Positions 1-8,266 of a stretch of 8,266 nucleotides of DNA are shown in pieces. Location: positions 1 to 8,266 of the forward strand of contig VGXJ01000066.1 of assembly GCA_016873375.1 (NCBI GenBank). Direction: 5' to 3'. This stretch comes from Phycisphaerae bacterium. GTDB taxonomy: Bacteria > Planctomycetota > Phycisphaerae > Phycisphaerales > SM1A02. The notes under the pieces were generated by a model. That model was not told where the DNA came from, made no database searches, and worked only from the letters and a program-made list of their open reading frames with translations. The stretch's first letter is position 1, and every line of letters starts with the position of its first letter. Both the position numbers and the translations under genes were made by a program.

Positions 1-776
1 GCGGTGGCCCACAGCGAGACGTACGCACCCTTGTCGCGGTGGCCGATGCGGCCCGCCAGCACGGTCGCGAACCAGAGCGTCATCCCCAGCTCGCGCCCGC
101 CTTCGTCGAGGTTGGCGCCAGGATCGATGTTGAGCTCAAGGTCGAGCGCGTCACGAACCTGCATCAGGATGTCATCGAGGTCGGGACACTTCAGGTCATC
201 CAGCGCCAGCACCTCGCGTGGCTTCGTCGGCGGCTCGGTGGCCCGCTCGAGCGACTCAGGCCAGGTTTCCTGCACCTCACGCAGCCCGTGGCGGTGCAGC
301 AGGCGCTGGACCTGGCGGCGCATCGACACAGGCACCGTGATGCACAGCCCCTTCCACGAGTCCATGAACACCTCGACGAACGGTTCCTCGGCATTGCAGC
401 CGACGCCGATCGAGGCGTCCTCGTAGATGATCGGTTCGTATTCCTTCCATACGGCCTCGAACTCGTCAAAGGGCAGTTCCTTGCGACCGAGGTAGACATC
501 GAGGTTCCGGTACGCATCGCGCGAGCCGACCTCGACGATCGGCATCACCATCTCTGGCATGAGGTCGAAGGCATCCTGGATCAGTGGCTTCAAACGGTCG
601 TGGCTCACCACGACATGGAACGCGTAGGTGTCCGGCTCCTCGCCTTCGGCGATGTTCATGTTCACCACATAGCCCTGCGTGGGCTCCGGGAGGTCGACCG
701 GCTCGAGGCCCAGGGGCAGCGCGTACGAACCGACCTTTGCGCGCTCGAGATCAGTCCTGATCCGGTAGGTGTCCAT
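1..776 (-). CDS. Unrecognised acidic soluble protein, C-terminus cut by window edge
   Basis: An open frame of 258 codons runs from the ATG at 776-774 to the window edge with no stop, so the C-terminus is missing. I do not recognise the family. The protein starts MDTYRIRTDLERAKVG, has no signal peptide or membrane segment, and is rich in Asp, Glu and Trp. Visible landmarks are a Tyr/Glu-rich segment around residues 107-120, a lone GVGCNAEEPFVEVFMDSW stretch (124-141), a basic helix-like segment SMRRQVQRLLHRHGLREV (151-168), a Pro-rich linker (182-187) and a Gly-containing region (219-250). Natural codon use across the whole frame, unlike the arginine- and serine-rich products of the other frames, supports it as real. 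The start lies 28 nt after the stop of the upstream cysteine-rich gene, so co-transcription is likely. No clear Shine-Dalgarno precedes the ATG, so the start is the most likely one but not proven. It may be a lineage-restricted conserved protein; I assign no function. Confidence 0.78.
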   Translation of the reverse strand, partial: MDTYRIRTDLERAKVGSYALPLGLEPVDLPEPTQGYVVNMNIAEGEEPDTYAFHVVVSHDRLKPLIQDAFDLMPEMVMPIVEVGSRDAYRNLDVYLGRKELPFDEFEAVWKEYEPIIYEDASIGVGCNAEEPFVEVFMDSWKGLCITVPVSMRRQVQRLLHRHGLREVQETWPESLERATEPPTKPREVLALDDLKCPDLDDILMQVRDALDLELNIDPGANLDEGGRELGMTLWFATVLAGRIGHRDKGAYVSLWAT

Positions 777-804
777 GGTGCGATGGTAGGGGCGCGCGAC
801 GGAA

Positions 805-1290
805 TCACGAAGCAGCTTCGGCAGCGGCGAAGGCGGCGAGCAGCGAGCGCCATTCCGCGTAGCGATAGGGCACATCCAGACGATCGTGGAGCGAGCGGAC
901 CTCCTGGTGGCAGCGCTCGGCCAGCGCCGACTGCCAGCCCGCTGGATCGCGGTCGCAGAAGTAGATCCGGCAGCCGGGCGGGCGGACACCGTGCACGCTG
1001 CAGCCACCCGCGAGGAACGGACATGTGCCGGCCGTGATGGCCGCTTCGACGTCATTCACGCATGGCTGGCACGCAAGCCTCGCCCAGGTCCAGGCGGTTT
1101 CGAGGCCTGTGAGGTAGAGCCGATGGCCATGGGCTTCGAATCCGCAGCAGCGTCCGCTGCTCACGCAGAGCGGTCGCTGCGCGCGGACCTGGGCTGCGAT
1201 CTCGTCGTGGAGCCGCGCGATCGTGGACTGCGCATCACTGGAAGCCGCTGCAGCGCGCCAACGGGCGATCAAGGCTGGCTCGATCACCAT
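805..1290 (-). CDS. YkgJ-like cysteine-cluster (putative metal/Fe-S-binding) protein, divergent CxxxxxCC form
   Basis: The 161-residue protein has the cysteine spacing of the YkgJ/UPF0153 (CxxCxxCC, putative zinc- or iron-chelating) group. C42, C48 and C49 form a CxxxxxCC motif followed by GFEAHGHRLYLTGLE. Further on come C74 and C77, then C90 in TCPFL, C97, H100, and C107 and C112 in the RPPGCRIYFCD segment. Compared with the canonical motif, the second cysteine is Ser45. The N-terminal 40 residues are Ala/Arg-rich and helical-looking and precede the metal-binding core. There is no signal peptide or membrane helix, so it is probably cytoplasmic. Its ATG overlaps the end of the upstream CxxCxxCC gene by 7 nt, which suggests translational coupling; I see no strong Shine-Dalgarno. 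The molecular function of the family is mostly unknown. Metal or Fe-S binding is inferred from the cysteines, and the link to the neighbouring gene from its position. Confidence 0.82.
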   Translation of the reverse strand: MVIEPALIARWRAAAASSDAQSTIARLHDEIAAQVRAQRPLCVSSGRCCGFEAHGHRLYLTGLETAWTWARLACQPCVNDVEAAITAGTCPFLAGGCSVHGVRPPGCRIYFCDRDPAGWQSALAERCHQEVRSLHDRLDVPYRYAEWRSLLAAFAAAEAAS

Positions 1291-1745
1291 GGTGCATCGC
1301 CGTTGTCGCGCAGGTCAAGATCCCGCTGGATCCGGATCTGTTCGATCGGCACGAGCTTGCCCTGGTCCATGCCCGGGCACGGGCTGTGCTTCTTCGCCAT
1401 CACCCACGCCCGGCGGCTCTCGAGGTTGTCGGGCCAGAACGGCCAGGTGCGGCACTGGCTCGGTCGTGAGCGATAGACCTTGCACAGGGCCTTGCCCGGC
1501 ACCGTCTCTCGATCAAGAAATGTGCAGTCCATGCCGTGCGGCGTGGAGTGCTCGGTGAGGCTGCGGCGATCACGCACGACCCGGGTGTAGCGCACGAGGA
1601 AGTCCTCGTGGGGGATCCCCAGTTCGGCAGCCATCGCCTTGCCTTCATCGTCCGTGAACCACACGGCGCCTTCGCCTCCGGTGCAGCAGTTGCCGCACAT
1701 CGTGCATTCGAAGCGAAGCCCGTCCTTGTACCACTCCTCGGCCAT
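1284..1745 (-). CDS. YkgJ/UPF0153-family CxxCxxCC protein (putative zinc- or iron-chelating)
   Basis: This 153-residue protein carries the exact family signature near its N-terminus: FECTMCGNCCTG, with C14, C17, C20 and C21. The other family cysteines follow in order: C74 in MDCTFLD, C88 in LCKVY, C98 in RPSQCRTWPFWP and C123 in SPCPGM. The length and the motif order fit a complete single-domain member. An in-frame TAG at 1757-1755 lies three codons before the ATG, and no other ATG or GTG lies between, so this start is well constrained. There is no signal peptide, so it is probably cytoplasmic. Such proteins are presumed to bind a metal or Fe-S cluster; some relatives act in protein methylation (the FliB group), but nothing here points to that substrate. 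It is the first gene after the rpoBC terminator, leads the downstream cluster, and overlaps the next gene by 7 nt. The call is firm at family level; the biochemical role is unknown. Confidence 0.9.
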   Translation of the reverse strand: MAEEWYKDGLRFECTMCGNCCTGGEGAVWFTDDEGKAMAAELGIPHEDFLVRYTRVVRDRRSLTEHSTPHGMDCTFLDRETVPGKALCKVYRSRPSQCRTWPFWPDNLESRRAWVMAKKHSPCPGMDQGKLVPIEQIRIQRDLDLRDNGDAPW

Positions 1746-1751
1746 GCGGCG

Positions 1752-1780
1752 AGTCTAGCCCCGCACGGCCCAAGAGAAAG
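1752..1780 (-). promoter_or_regulatory. Candidate promoter, possibly giving a leaderless transcript
   Basis: Reading the minus strand, a -10-like TAGACT (1757-1752) sits six bases before the ATG at 1745. Initiation 6-8 bases after it would place the 5' end of the mRNA at or next to the start codon. No Shine-Dalgarno-like purine run lies in the intervening bases, which fits a leaderless message. The -35 region would fall in the pyrimidine-rich tail of the rpoC terminator (about 1775-1780) and matches a sigma-70 consensus poorly. This is a weak prediction from base patterns only; the cluster might instead depend on read-through. Confidence 0.22.
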
Positions 1781-1802
1781 GCCCCGGCGGATGCCGGGGC
1801 CT
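1770..1802 (-). terminator. Intrinsic terminator of the rpoBC transcript
   Basis: A perfect 10-bp GC-rich inverted repeat (AGGCCCCGGC at 1779-1788, GCCGGGGCCT at 1793-1802) encloses a 4-base loop. Transcribed from the minus strand, the stem is followed by a T-rich stretch reading TTTCTCTTG. It begins 46 bases past the rpoC stop codon and lies just before the next gene, so it is the expected end of the rpoB-rpoC transcript. The T-tract is interrupted by cytosines, so some read-through is possible. On the plus strand the tail is not T-rich, so it is unidirectional. Confidence 0.82.
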
Positions 1803-1818
1803 GAGTTCATGCTTCGTT

Positions 1819-1837
1819 CGATCGCCTGCAGCGATCG
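1819..1837. repeat. Small CGATCGC inverted repeat downstream of rpoC
   Basis: CGATCGC (1819-1825) and GCGATCG (1831-1837) form a perfect 7-bp stem around a 5-base loop, between the rpoC stop codon and the intrinsic terminator. The six-base palindrome CGATCG occurs a third time at 1841-1846, two bases before the stop codon. There is no T-tract after this hairpin in either direction, so it does not look like a terminator itself. It could stabilise the 3' end of the rpoBC mRNA or serve as a protein site; neither is shown by the sequence. Confidence 0.45.
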
Positions 1838-1848
1838 TGTCGATCGGC

Positions 1849-4800
1849 TCACTCGCCGTCGTCGCCCGATGCTTCGGTGGACTCGCCACCGTCAGCCACA
1901 TATTGCTCCTGCGGCGTGAAGGCCGACAGGTCGCTGATCGTGGGGCTTTCGCCGGGGCGCTCGGCGCCGTGCAGTTCCGCCTCGTCGGTGGCGCCGGCCA
2001 GGTAGCCGTGATCGCTCGACTCGCTGCCCGCCGGCTCGTCGACGAGCTTGCGGATGCGCAGCGTGGCGTAGGGCTCGAAGCCAGTGCCGGCGGGGATCAG
2101 GTGACCCAGCAACACGTTCTCCTTGAGACCCTGGAGTGTGTCGACTGCACCCTTGAGAGCGGCCTCGGTGAGCACCTTGGTCGTCTCCTGGAAGCTCGCG
2201 CCCGAGAGGAACGACTCGCTCTGGAGGCTTGCCTTGGTGATGCCCAGCAGCAGCGTGCGCACGCGGGCTGGCTTGGTCTTGACGGTCTTGGCAGGCTCGC
2301 GACCGGCCTCTTCGGCGGTGGCGTTGGCTTCCTTGATCTCGTCCTTGGGATAGACCTTGCCGTTGACGAGCAGCGTGCCGCCTGCATCGACGACCTTGAG
2401 CGAGCCGGCGAGGTCACGGTTGACCTGCGCGTGGCGGTAGCGCTCGATGACATCGTTGGGCAAGAGGTCGCTGTCGCCCGGATCGGCCACGCGAACCTTC
2501 GAGAGCATCTGGCGGAGGATGACCTCGATGTGCTTGTCGGCGATGGGCACGCCCTGCGCGCGGTACACATTCTGGATTTCGTCCAGCATGTACTGGTAGA
2601 GGGCTTCCTCGCCGTTGATCGCGAGGATCTCGGCGGGAGTGCGGGCACCGTCGGTCAGGGGCTGACCGGCCTCGACCACGTCGCCCGTGTGGACGAGCAG
2701 GCGCTTGCCCTGCAGGGCGTGGTGGTCTTCGTGCATGTCCTTCGCACCCTCGACATGGATGCGGATGGTCATCTTGCCCTTGCGCTCGTTCGGCAAGAGT
2801 TCGACGCGACCAGCCACGCGCGCCATGACGGCGGGGTCACGCGGGAGGCGCGCCTCGAAGATCTCGGTGACGCGGGGCAGACCACCGACGATGTCGGCGC
2901 TGCGGCGTTCCTCGCCCTTCGACTGGATGGCGAGCGCGGCGCCTGCGGCGACCTTCTGGCCATCTTCGACCACGATGCGGCTCTTGGCCGGCAGGTGGTG
3001 CAGGTCGAGCACGTGGCCCTGAGCATCCTCGATGGTGACGCGCGGGTGCTTGTCGCCGGTGTGCTCGACGACGATGACTTCGCGCTTGGCACCCTTGCCT
3101 TCGACGCGGATCGTCTCGCCTTCGGCCACGTCGCGGAACCGCACCACGCCGGACTTCTCGGCGAGGATGGGGGTGGAGTGGGGGTCCCACTCGAGGACGA
3201 GGTCGCCCTTCTTGACGGTCGCCCCGTTGCGGACCGACATCGTGGCGCCGTAGGGCACCTTGAAGTGGTCGAGCTCGCGGCCCTTGGCATCGACGATCGC
3301 GACGACACCGGTCTTGCGGAGGACCACCAGGCGGCCCTCGAACTCGACCTCGTTGCAGTCACGCGCCTCGATGGTGCCGGCGAAGGTGGCCTTCCAGTTC
3401 GCTTCGGTCGAGCTGGTGAACGCGATGCCGCCCGTGTGGAACGTGCGCATCGTGAGCTGCGTGCCGGGCTCGCCGATGGACTGCGCGGCGATGATGCCGA
3501 CCGCGAGGCCTTCTTCGACGATCTTGCCGTTGCTCATGTCCATGCCGTAGCACTTGGCGCAGACGCCGCGGGGCGTCTCGCAGGTGAGCGGGCTGCGGAC
3601 CATGAGCGCGGGCACGCCGAGTTCCTCGATCTCCGCGGCGATTGCCGGGGTGATGAGCTGGCCCTTCTTCACGATCACCTTGTCGGTGCGGGGGTCCATG
3701 ACCGACTCGCACGCGGTGCGGCCCTTGATGAGCTCGCGCAGCGGCACGTCGACTTCGTCACCCTTGTACACCGGGGCCTTGCGCACGCCGCGGTTGGTGC
3801 CGCAGTCGTGTTCGAGCACCACCACGCTCTGCGCCACGTCGCACAGCTTGCGCGTGAGGTAGCCGGAGTCGGCCGTCTTGAGCGCGGTGTCAGCAAGGCC
3901 CTTGCGGGTGCCGTGGGTCGAGCTGAAGTACTCGAGCACCTTCAGGCCTTCGCGGAAGTTGCTCTTGATGGGCGTTTCGATGATCTCGCCGCTCGGCTTG
4001 GCCATGAGGCCGCGCATGCCGGCGAGCTGCTGCATCTGGCTCTTGTTGCCACGCGCGCCCGAGTCCATGAAGAGGTACACGGGGTTCAGGTAGCGCTTGC
4101 CCTTGTCGCTGGCTGACGGCTTGTCATCCTTGCCGAGGATCGGGGTCTCGCGGCCGGTACCCGGCTCGCGACGGTCCTGCTTCAGCGTGTCGATGAGCAT
4201 GCCCGAGAGCTGGTCGCGGCACTTCGCCCACTGGTCGAGCACCTCGTTGCGGCGCTCCTCGTCGGTGATGTTGCCGTCTTCGTACTTGCGCATGGCCGCC
4301 TCGGCCTTCTTTTGCGTGGCGGCGATGAGCTTGTCCTTGTCGTTGGGAATGCGCAGGTCGCTGATGGCGAACGACAGGCCCGAGCGGGTGCTCGTCTTGA
4401 AGCCGATCTCCTTCAGGTCATCGAGCAGCTTGATCGTGGCGGCCTTGCCCAGGCGGGCAAAGGTGTCGTCGATGACGCGTGCTGCGCCCTTCTTGCCGAG
4501 CACGCAGTTGTAGAACGGCATGCCGTCGGACAGGATCTCGCTCAGCAGGATGCGGCCGAGCGTGGTCACGAGACGGCCCGTGGACGGCATCGGCTTGGCG
4601 GACTCGGTCTGGCCCGAGACGACTTCCTTGAAGCGGGGCAGGCGCACCGAGATCGGGTCGTGCAGGGTGATCTGGCCCATGTCGTGGGCCAGGATCGCCT
4701 CGGTCACGTCCTTGAAGCGGCGCGTGGCGCCCTGTTCGTCGGCGGGCATGTCGAAGGGCTGCACCGTGAGGAAGTAGACCCCCATGATGATGTCCTGCGA

Positions 4801-6303
4801 CGGGCTGACGATCGGGTTGCCGTTGGCGGGGCTGAAGATGTTGTGCGTGCTCATCATGAGCACGTGTGCCTCGGCCTGCGCTTCGACCGACAGCGGCAGG
4901 TGGACGGCCATCTGGTCACCGTCGAAGTCGGCGTTGTAGCCCGCGCACACCAGCGGGTGGATCATGATCGCGTTGCCTTCGACCAGCACCGGCTCGAACG
5001 CCTGGATGCCCATGCGGTGGAGGGTCGGTGCGCGGTTCAAGAGCACGGGGTGGTTGCGGATCACCTGCTCGAGGATGTCCCACACCTCGGGATCACGACG
5101 CTCGAGCATGCGCTTGGCGCTCTTGATCGTGTCGGCGAGGCCGCGCTCCTTGAGCTTGCGGATGATGAACGGCTGGAACAGCTCGAGCGCGATCTTCTTC
5201 GGGAGGCCGCACTGCCAGAGCTTGAGCTCGGGGCCGACGACGATGACCGAGCGGGCCGAGTAGTCGACGCGCTTGCCGAGCAGGTTCTCGCGGAAGCGAC
5301 CCTGCTTGCCCTTGATCATGTCGGTGATCGACTTGAGGGGGCGGTTGCTCGAGCCGAGCACCGGGCGACGGCAGCGGCCGTTGTCGAACAGCGCGTCGAC
5401 GGCCTGCTGGAGCATGCGCTTCTCGTTGCGGATGATGACCTCGGGGGCGTTGAGGTCCATCAGCTTCTTGAGGCGGTTGTTGCGGTTGATGATGCGGCGG
5501 TAGAGGTCGTTGAGGTCGCTCGTGGCGAAGTTGCCGCTTTCGAGCATGACCAGCGGGCGAAGGTCGGGCGGGATCACCGGCACGACATCGAGCACCATCC
5601 ACTTGGGATCGTTCTCGGAGCCCTTGATCTGCTCGACGATCTTGAGCCGCTTCGACAGGTCCTTCTGCTTCTGCTTGCTCTTGGTCTTGTTGATGTCGTC
5701 ACGGAGCGTGACCGCGAGTTCGTTGAGGTCGAGCCGGGCTGGGTCGAGCAGCTCGCGCACGGCCTCGGCGCCCATCATCGCGCTGAAGCGGGGACCGTAC
5801 TTGGCATAGGCCTCGCGGTACTCGTCGTCCGTCAGGACCTGCTTCTCCTGCAGGTCGGTGTCGCCCGGATCGATGACCACCCAGTCCTGGAAGTAGATGA
5901 TCTTCTCAAGGTCGCTGGTCTTCATGGCCAGCAGGTTGCCCAGGCGGCTGGGCATGGCCTTGAAGAACCAGATGTGCACGACCGGGGCCGAGAGGTTGAT
6001 GTGGCCCATGCGGGCACGGCGCACGCGGCTGTGCGTGACCTTGACGCCGCAGCGATCGCAGATGATGCCCTTGAACTTCGTGCCCTTGTACTTGCCGCAC
6101 GCGCACTCGTAGTCGCGCTCGGGGCCGAAGATGCGCTCGCAGAACAGGCCGTCGCGCTCGGGCCGATAGGTGCGGTAGTTGATGGTCTCGGGCTTCTTGA
6201 CCTCGCCGAAGCTCCACGAACGGATGTCGTTGGGGCTGGCGAGGGTGATCTTCACCGAGGCGTAGTCGTTCACGCGGTCGTAGACGCTCTCTGCAAGGGT
6301 CAT
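1849..6303 (-). CDS. rpoC: DNA-directed RNA polymerase subunit beta'
   Basis: RpoC supplies the catalytic Mg-binding half of the RNA polymerase active centre. The 1484-residue protein is complete. In order it shows the N-terminal zinc ribbon (C67, C69, C82, C85); the clamp and the RPVLGSSNRPLKSITDMIKGKQGRFRENLLGKRVDYSARSV core (313-353); the NADFDGDQ motif with D459, D461 and D463 (457-464); the ARGNKSQMQQLAGMRGLMAKP segment (750-770); the bridge-helix region (about 803-825); a second zinc site (C834, C908, C915, C918); and the trigger loop LTMRTFHTGG (950-959, His956). The trigger loop is followed by a long insert (about 963-1135) that aligns by eye with the Gram-negative SI3 module. The C-terminus carries RQMLSKV, LLGITKASL and GLKENVLLGHLIPAGTG. 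It is longer than E. coli RpoC (1407 aa) because of linker insertions near 706-737 and 1305-1350 and an acidic tail after 1420. The ATG is preceded by GGAG eight bases away. It is downstream of rpoB, same strand, 77 nt apart. Confidence 0.99.
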   Translation of the reverse strand: MTLAESVYDRVNDYASVKITLASPNDIRSWSFGEVKKPETINYRTYRPERDGLFCERIFGPERDYECACGKYKGTKFKGIICDRCGVKVTHSRVRRARMGHINLSAPVVHIWFFKAMPSRLGNLLAMKTSDLEKIIYFQDWVVIDPGDTDLQEKQVLTDDEYREAYAKYGPRFSAMMGAEAVRELLDPARLDLNELAVTLRDDINKTKSKQKQKDLSKRLKIVEQIKGSENDPKWMVLDVVPVIPPDLRPLVMLESGNFATSDLNDLYRRIINRNNRLKKLMDLNAPEVIIRNEKRMLQQAVDALFDNGRCRRPVLGSSNRPLKSITDMIKGKQGRFRENLLGKRVDYSARSVIVVGPELKLWQCGLPKKIALELFQPFIIRKLKERGLADTIKSAKRMLERRDPEVWDILEQVIRNHPVLLNRAPTLHRMGIQAFEPVLVEGNAIMIHPLVCAGYNADFDGDQMAVHLPLSVEAQAEAHVLMMSTHNIFSPANGNPIVSPSQDIIMGVYFLTVQPFDMPADEQGATRRFKDVTEAILAHDMGQITLHDPISVRLPRFKEVVSGQTESAKPMPSTGRLVTTLGRILLSEILSDGMPFYNCVLGKKGAARVIDDTFARLGKAATIKLLDDLKEIGFKTSTRSGLSFAISDLRIPNDKDKLIAATQKKAEAAMRKYEDGNITDEERRNEVLDQWAKCRDQLSGMLIDTLKQDRREPGTGRETPILGKDDKPSASDKGKRYLNPVYLFMDSGARGNKSQMQQLAGMRGLMAKPSGEIIETPIKSNFREGLKVLEYFSSTHGTRKGLADTALKTADSGYLTRKLCDVAQSVVVLEHDCGTNRGVRKAPVYKGDEVDVPLRELIKGRTACESVMDPRTDKVIVKKGQLITPAIAAEIEELGVPALMVRSPLTCETPRGVCAKCYGMDMSNGKIVEEGLAVGIIAAQSIGEPGTQLTMRTFHTGGIAFTSSTEANWKATFAGTIEARDCNEVEFEGRLVVLRKTGVVAIVDAKGRELDHFKVPYGATMSVRNGATVKKGDLVLEWDPHSTPILAEKSGVVRFRDVAEGETIRVEGKGAKREVIVVEHTGDKHPRVTIEDAQGHVLDLHHLPAKSRIVVEDGQKVAAGAALAIQSKGEERRSADIVGGLPRVTEIFEARLPRDPAVMARVAGRVELLPNERKGKMTIRIHVEGAKDMHEDHHALQGKRLLVHTGDVVEAGQPLTDGARTPAEILAINGEEALYQYMLDEIQNVYRAQGVPIADKHIEVILRQMLSKVRVADPGDSDLLPNDVIERYRHAQVNRDLAGSLKVVDAGGTLLVNGKVYPKDEIKEANATAEEAGREPAKTVKTKPARVRTLLLGITKASLQSESFLSGASFQETTKVLTEAALKGAVDTLQGLKENVLLGHLIPAGTGFEPYATLRIRKLVDEPAGSESSDHGYLAGATDEAELHGAERPGESPTISDLSAFTPQEQYVADGGESTEASGDDGE

Positions 6304-6311
6304 GGTCCGGT

Positions 6312-6315
6312 CTCC
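6312..6315 (-). promoter_or_regulatory. Ribosome binding site of rpoC
   Basis: The minus strand reads GGAG at 6315-6312, followed by eight bases and then the ATG at 6303. The spacing is normal for a Shine-Dalgarno sequence, and it supports the chosen rpoC start. The MTLAESVYDRVNDYASVKI beginning also looks like a natural N-terminus for the family. Confidence 0.75.
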
Positions 6316-6324
6316 GAAGCGGTT

Positions 6325-6355
6325 GTCGTGTCAGTCGTGTTCTGGACGGTTCTGG
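6325..6355. repeat. Short direct-repeat pairs in the rpoB-rpoC spacer
   Basis: Inside the 77-nt spacer, on the plus strand, GTCGTGT occurs at 6325-6331 and 6334-6340 (9-base period). GTTCTGG occurs at 6339-6345 and 6349-6355 (10-base period). Together they make a compact, two-part repetitive block just upstream of the rpoC ribosome binding site. The copies are only seven bases long, so chance is a real alternative. The rest of the spacer holds no clear promoter or terminator, consistent with rpoB and rpoC sharing one transcript. Confidence 0.4.
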
Positions 6356-6380
6356 TCGGGAGGGGGTAGTGGTCTGCCGG

Positions 6381-8266
<1,886 letters not shown>

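Noticed and set aside
662..1024. A 120-codon minus-strand frame covering the junction of the second cysteine-cluster gene and the unknown gene.
   Set aside because: It overlaps both genes in another frame, and its product is Arg/Pro/Leu-rich without any motif. The cysteine-cluster frame has family motifs and the 776 frame has natural composition.
39..1037. A 332-codon plus-strand open frame opposite the downstream cluster.
   Set aside because: It crosses two better minus-strand genes, and its product turns into an Arg/Gly/Ser-rich run typical of a wrong frame.
1837..4116. A 759-codon open frame on the plus strand, antisense to rpoC.
   Set aside because: It lies wholly opposite a certain rpoC gene, its product is a repetitive Ala/Val/Leu/Asp/His-rich sequence with no domain, and GC-rich codon use routinely opens the opposite frame like this.
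4312..6369. A 685-codon plus-strand open frame across the 5' half of rpoC and into the spacer.
   Set aside because: Same shadow pattern: low-complexity product rich in Leu, Asp, Val and His, no motif, no ribosome binding site of note.

Overview
The window is a housekeeping stretch of a GC-rich bacterial chromosome, and every gene I can support reads on the minus strand (right to left). The RpoC protein is the best taxonomic clue. Its N-terminus, including the stretch around SFGEVKKPETINYRTYRPE and the zinc ribbon CACGKYKG...CDRCGVKVTHSRVRRARMGH, looks like Planctomycetota RpoC. Phycisphaerae-like is my best guess, from memory of the family and not from a search.

Layout from right to left: the C-terminal 627 residues of rpoB (8266-6381, start outside the window); a 77-nt spacer holding a GGAG ribosome binding site and short direct repeats; complete rpoC (6303-1849, 1484 aa); and a 103-nt gap. 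That gap holds a small CGATCGC hairpin and a strong 10-bp intrinsic terminator for the rpoBC transcript. Beyond it is a second small gene cluster: a canonical CxxCxxCC (YkgJ/UPF0153-type) protein (1745-1284), a divergent second CC-motif protein of the same broad type overlapping it by 7 nt (1290-805), and, 28 nt further on, an unrecognised acidic soluble protein (776 to beyond base 1).

RpoB and RpoC form the catalytic centre of RNA polymerase and are normally co-transcribed. The downstream trio is probably a separate transcription unit, because the terminator lies between it and rpoC. It is a cluster of putative metal- or iron-sulfur-binding cysteine proteins whose function is not established. 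There are no RNA genes, mobile elements, CRISPR arrays or phage genes here. I do not see a clear new biological system. The parts most worth a second look are the paired CxxCxxCC proteins with their uncharacterised partner, a possible leaderless promoter, and lineage-specific insertions in both polymerase subunits.
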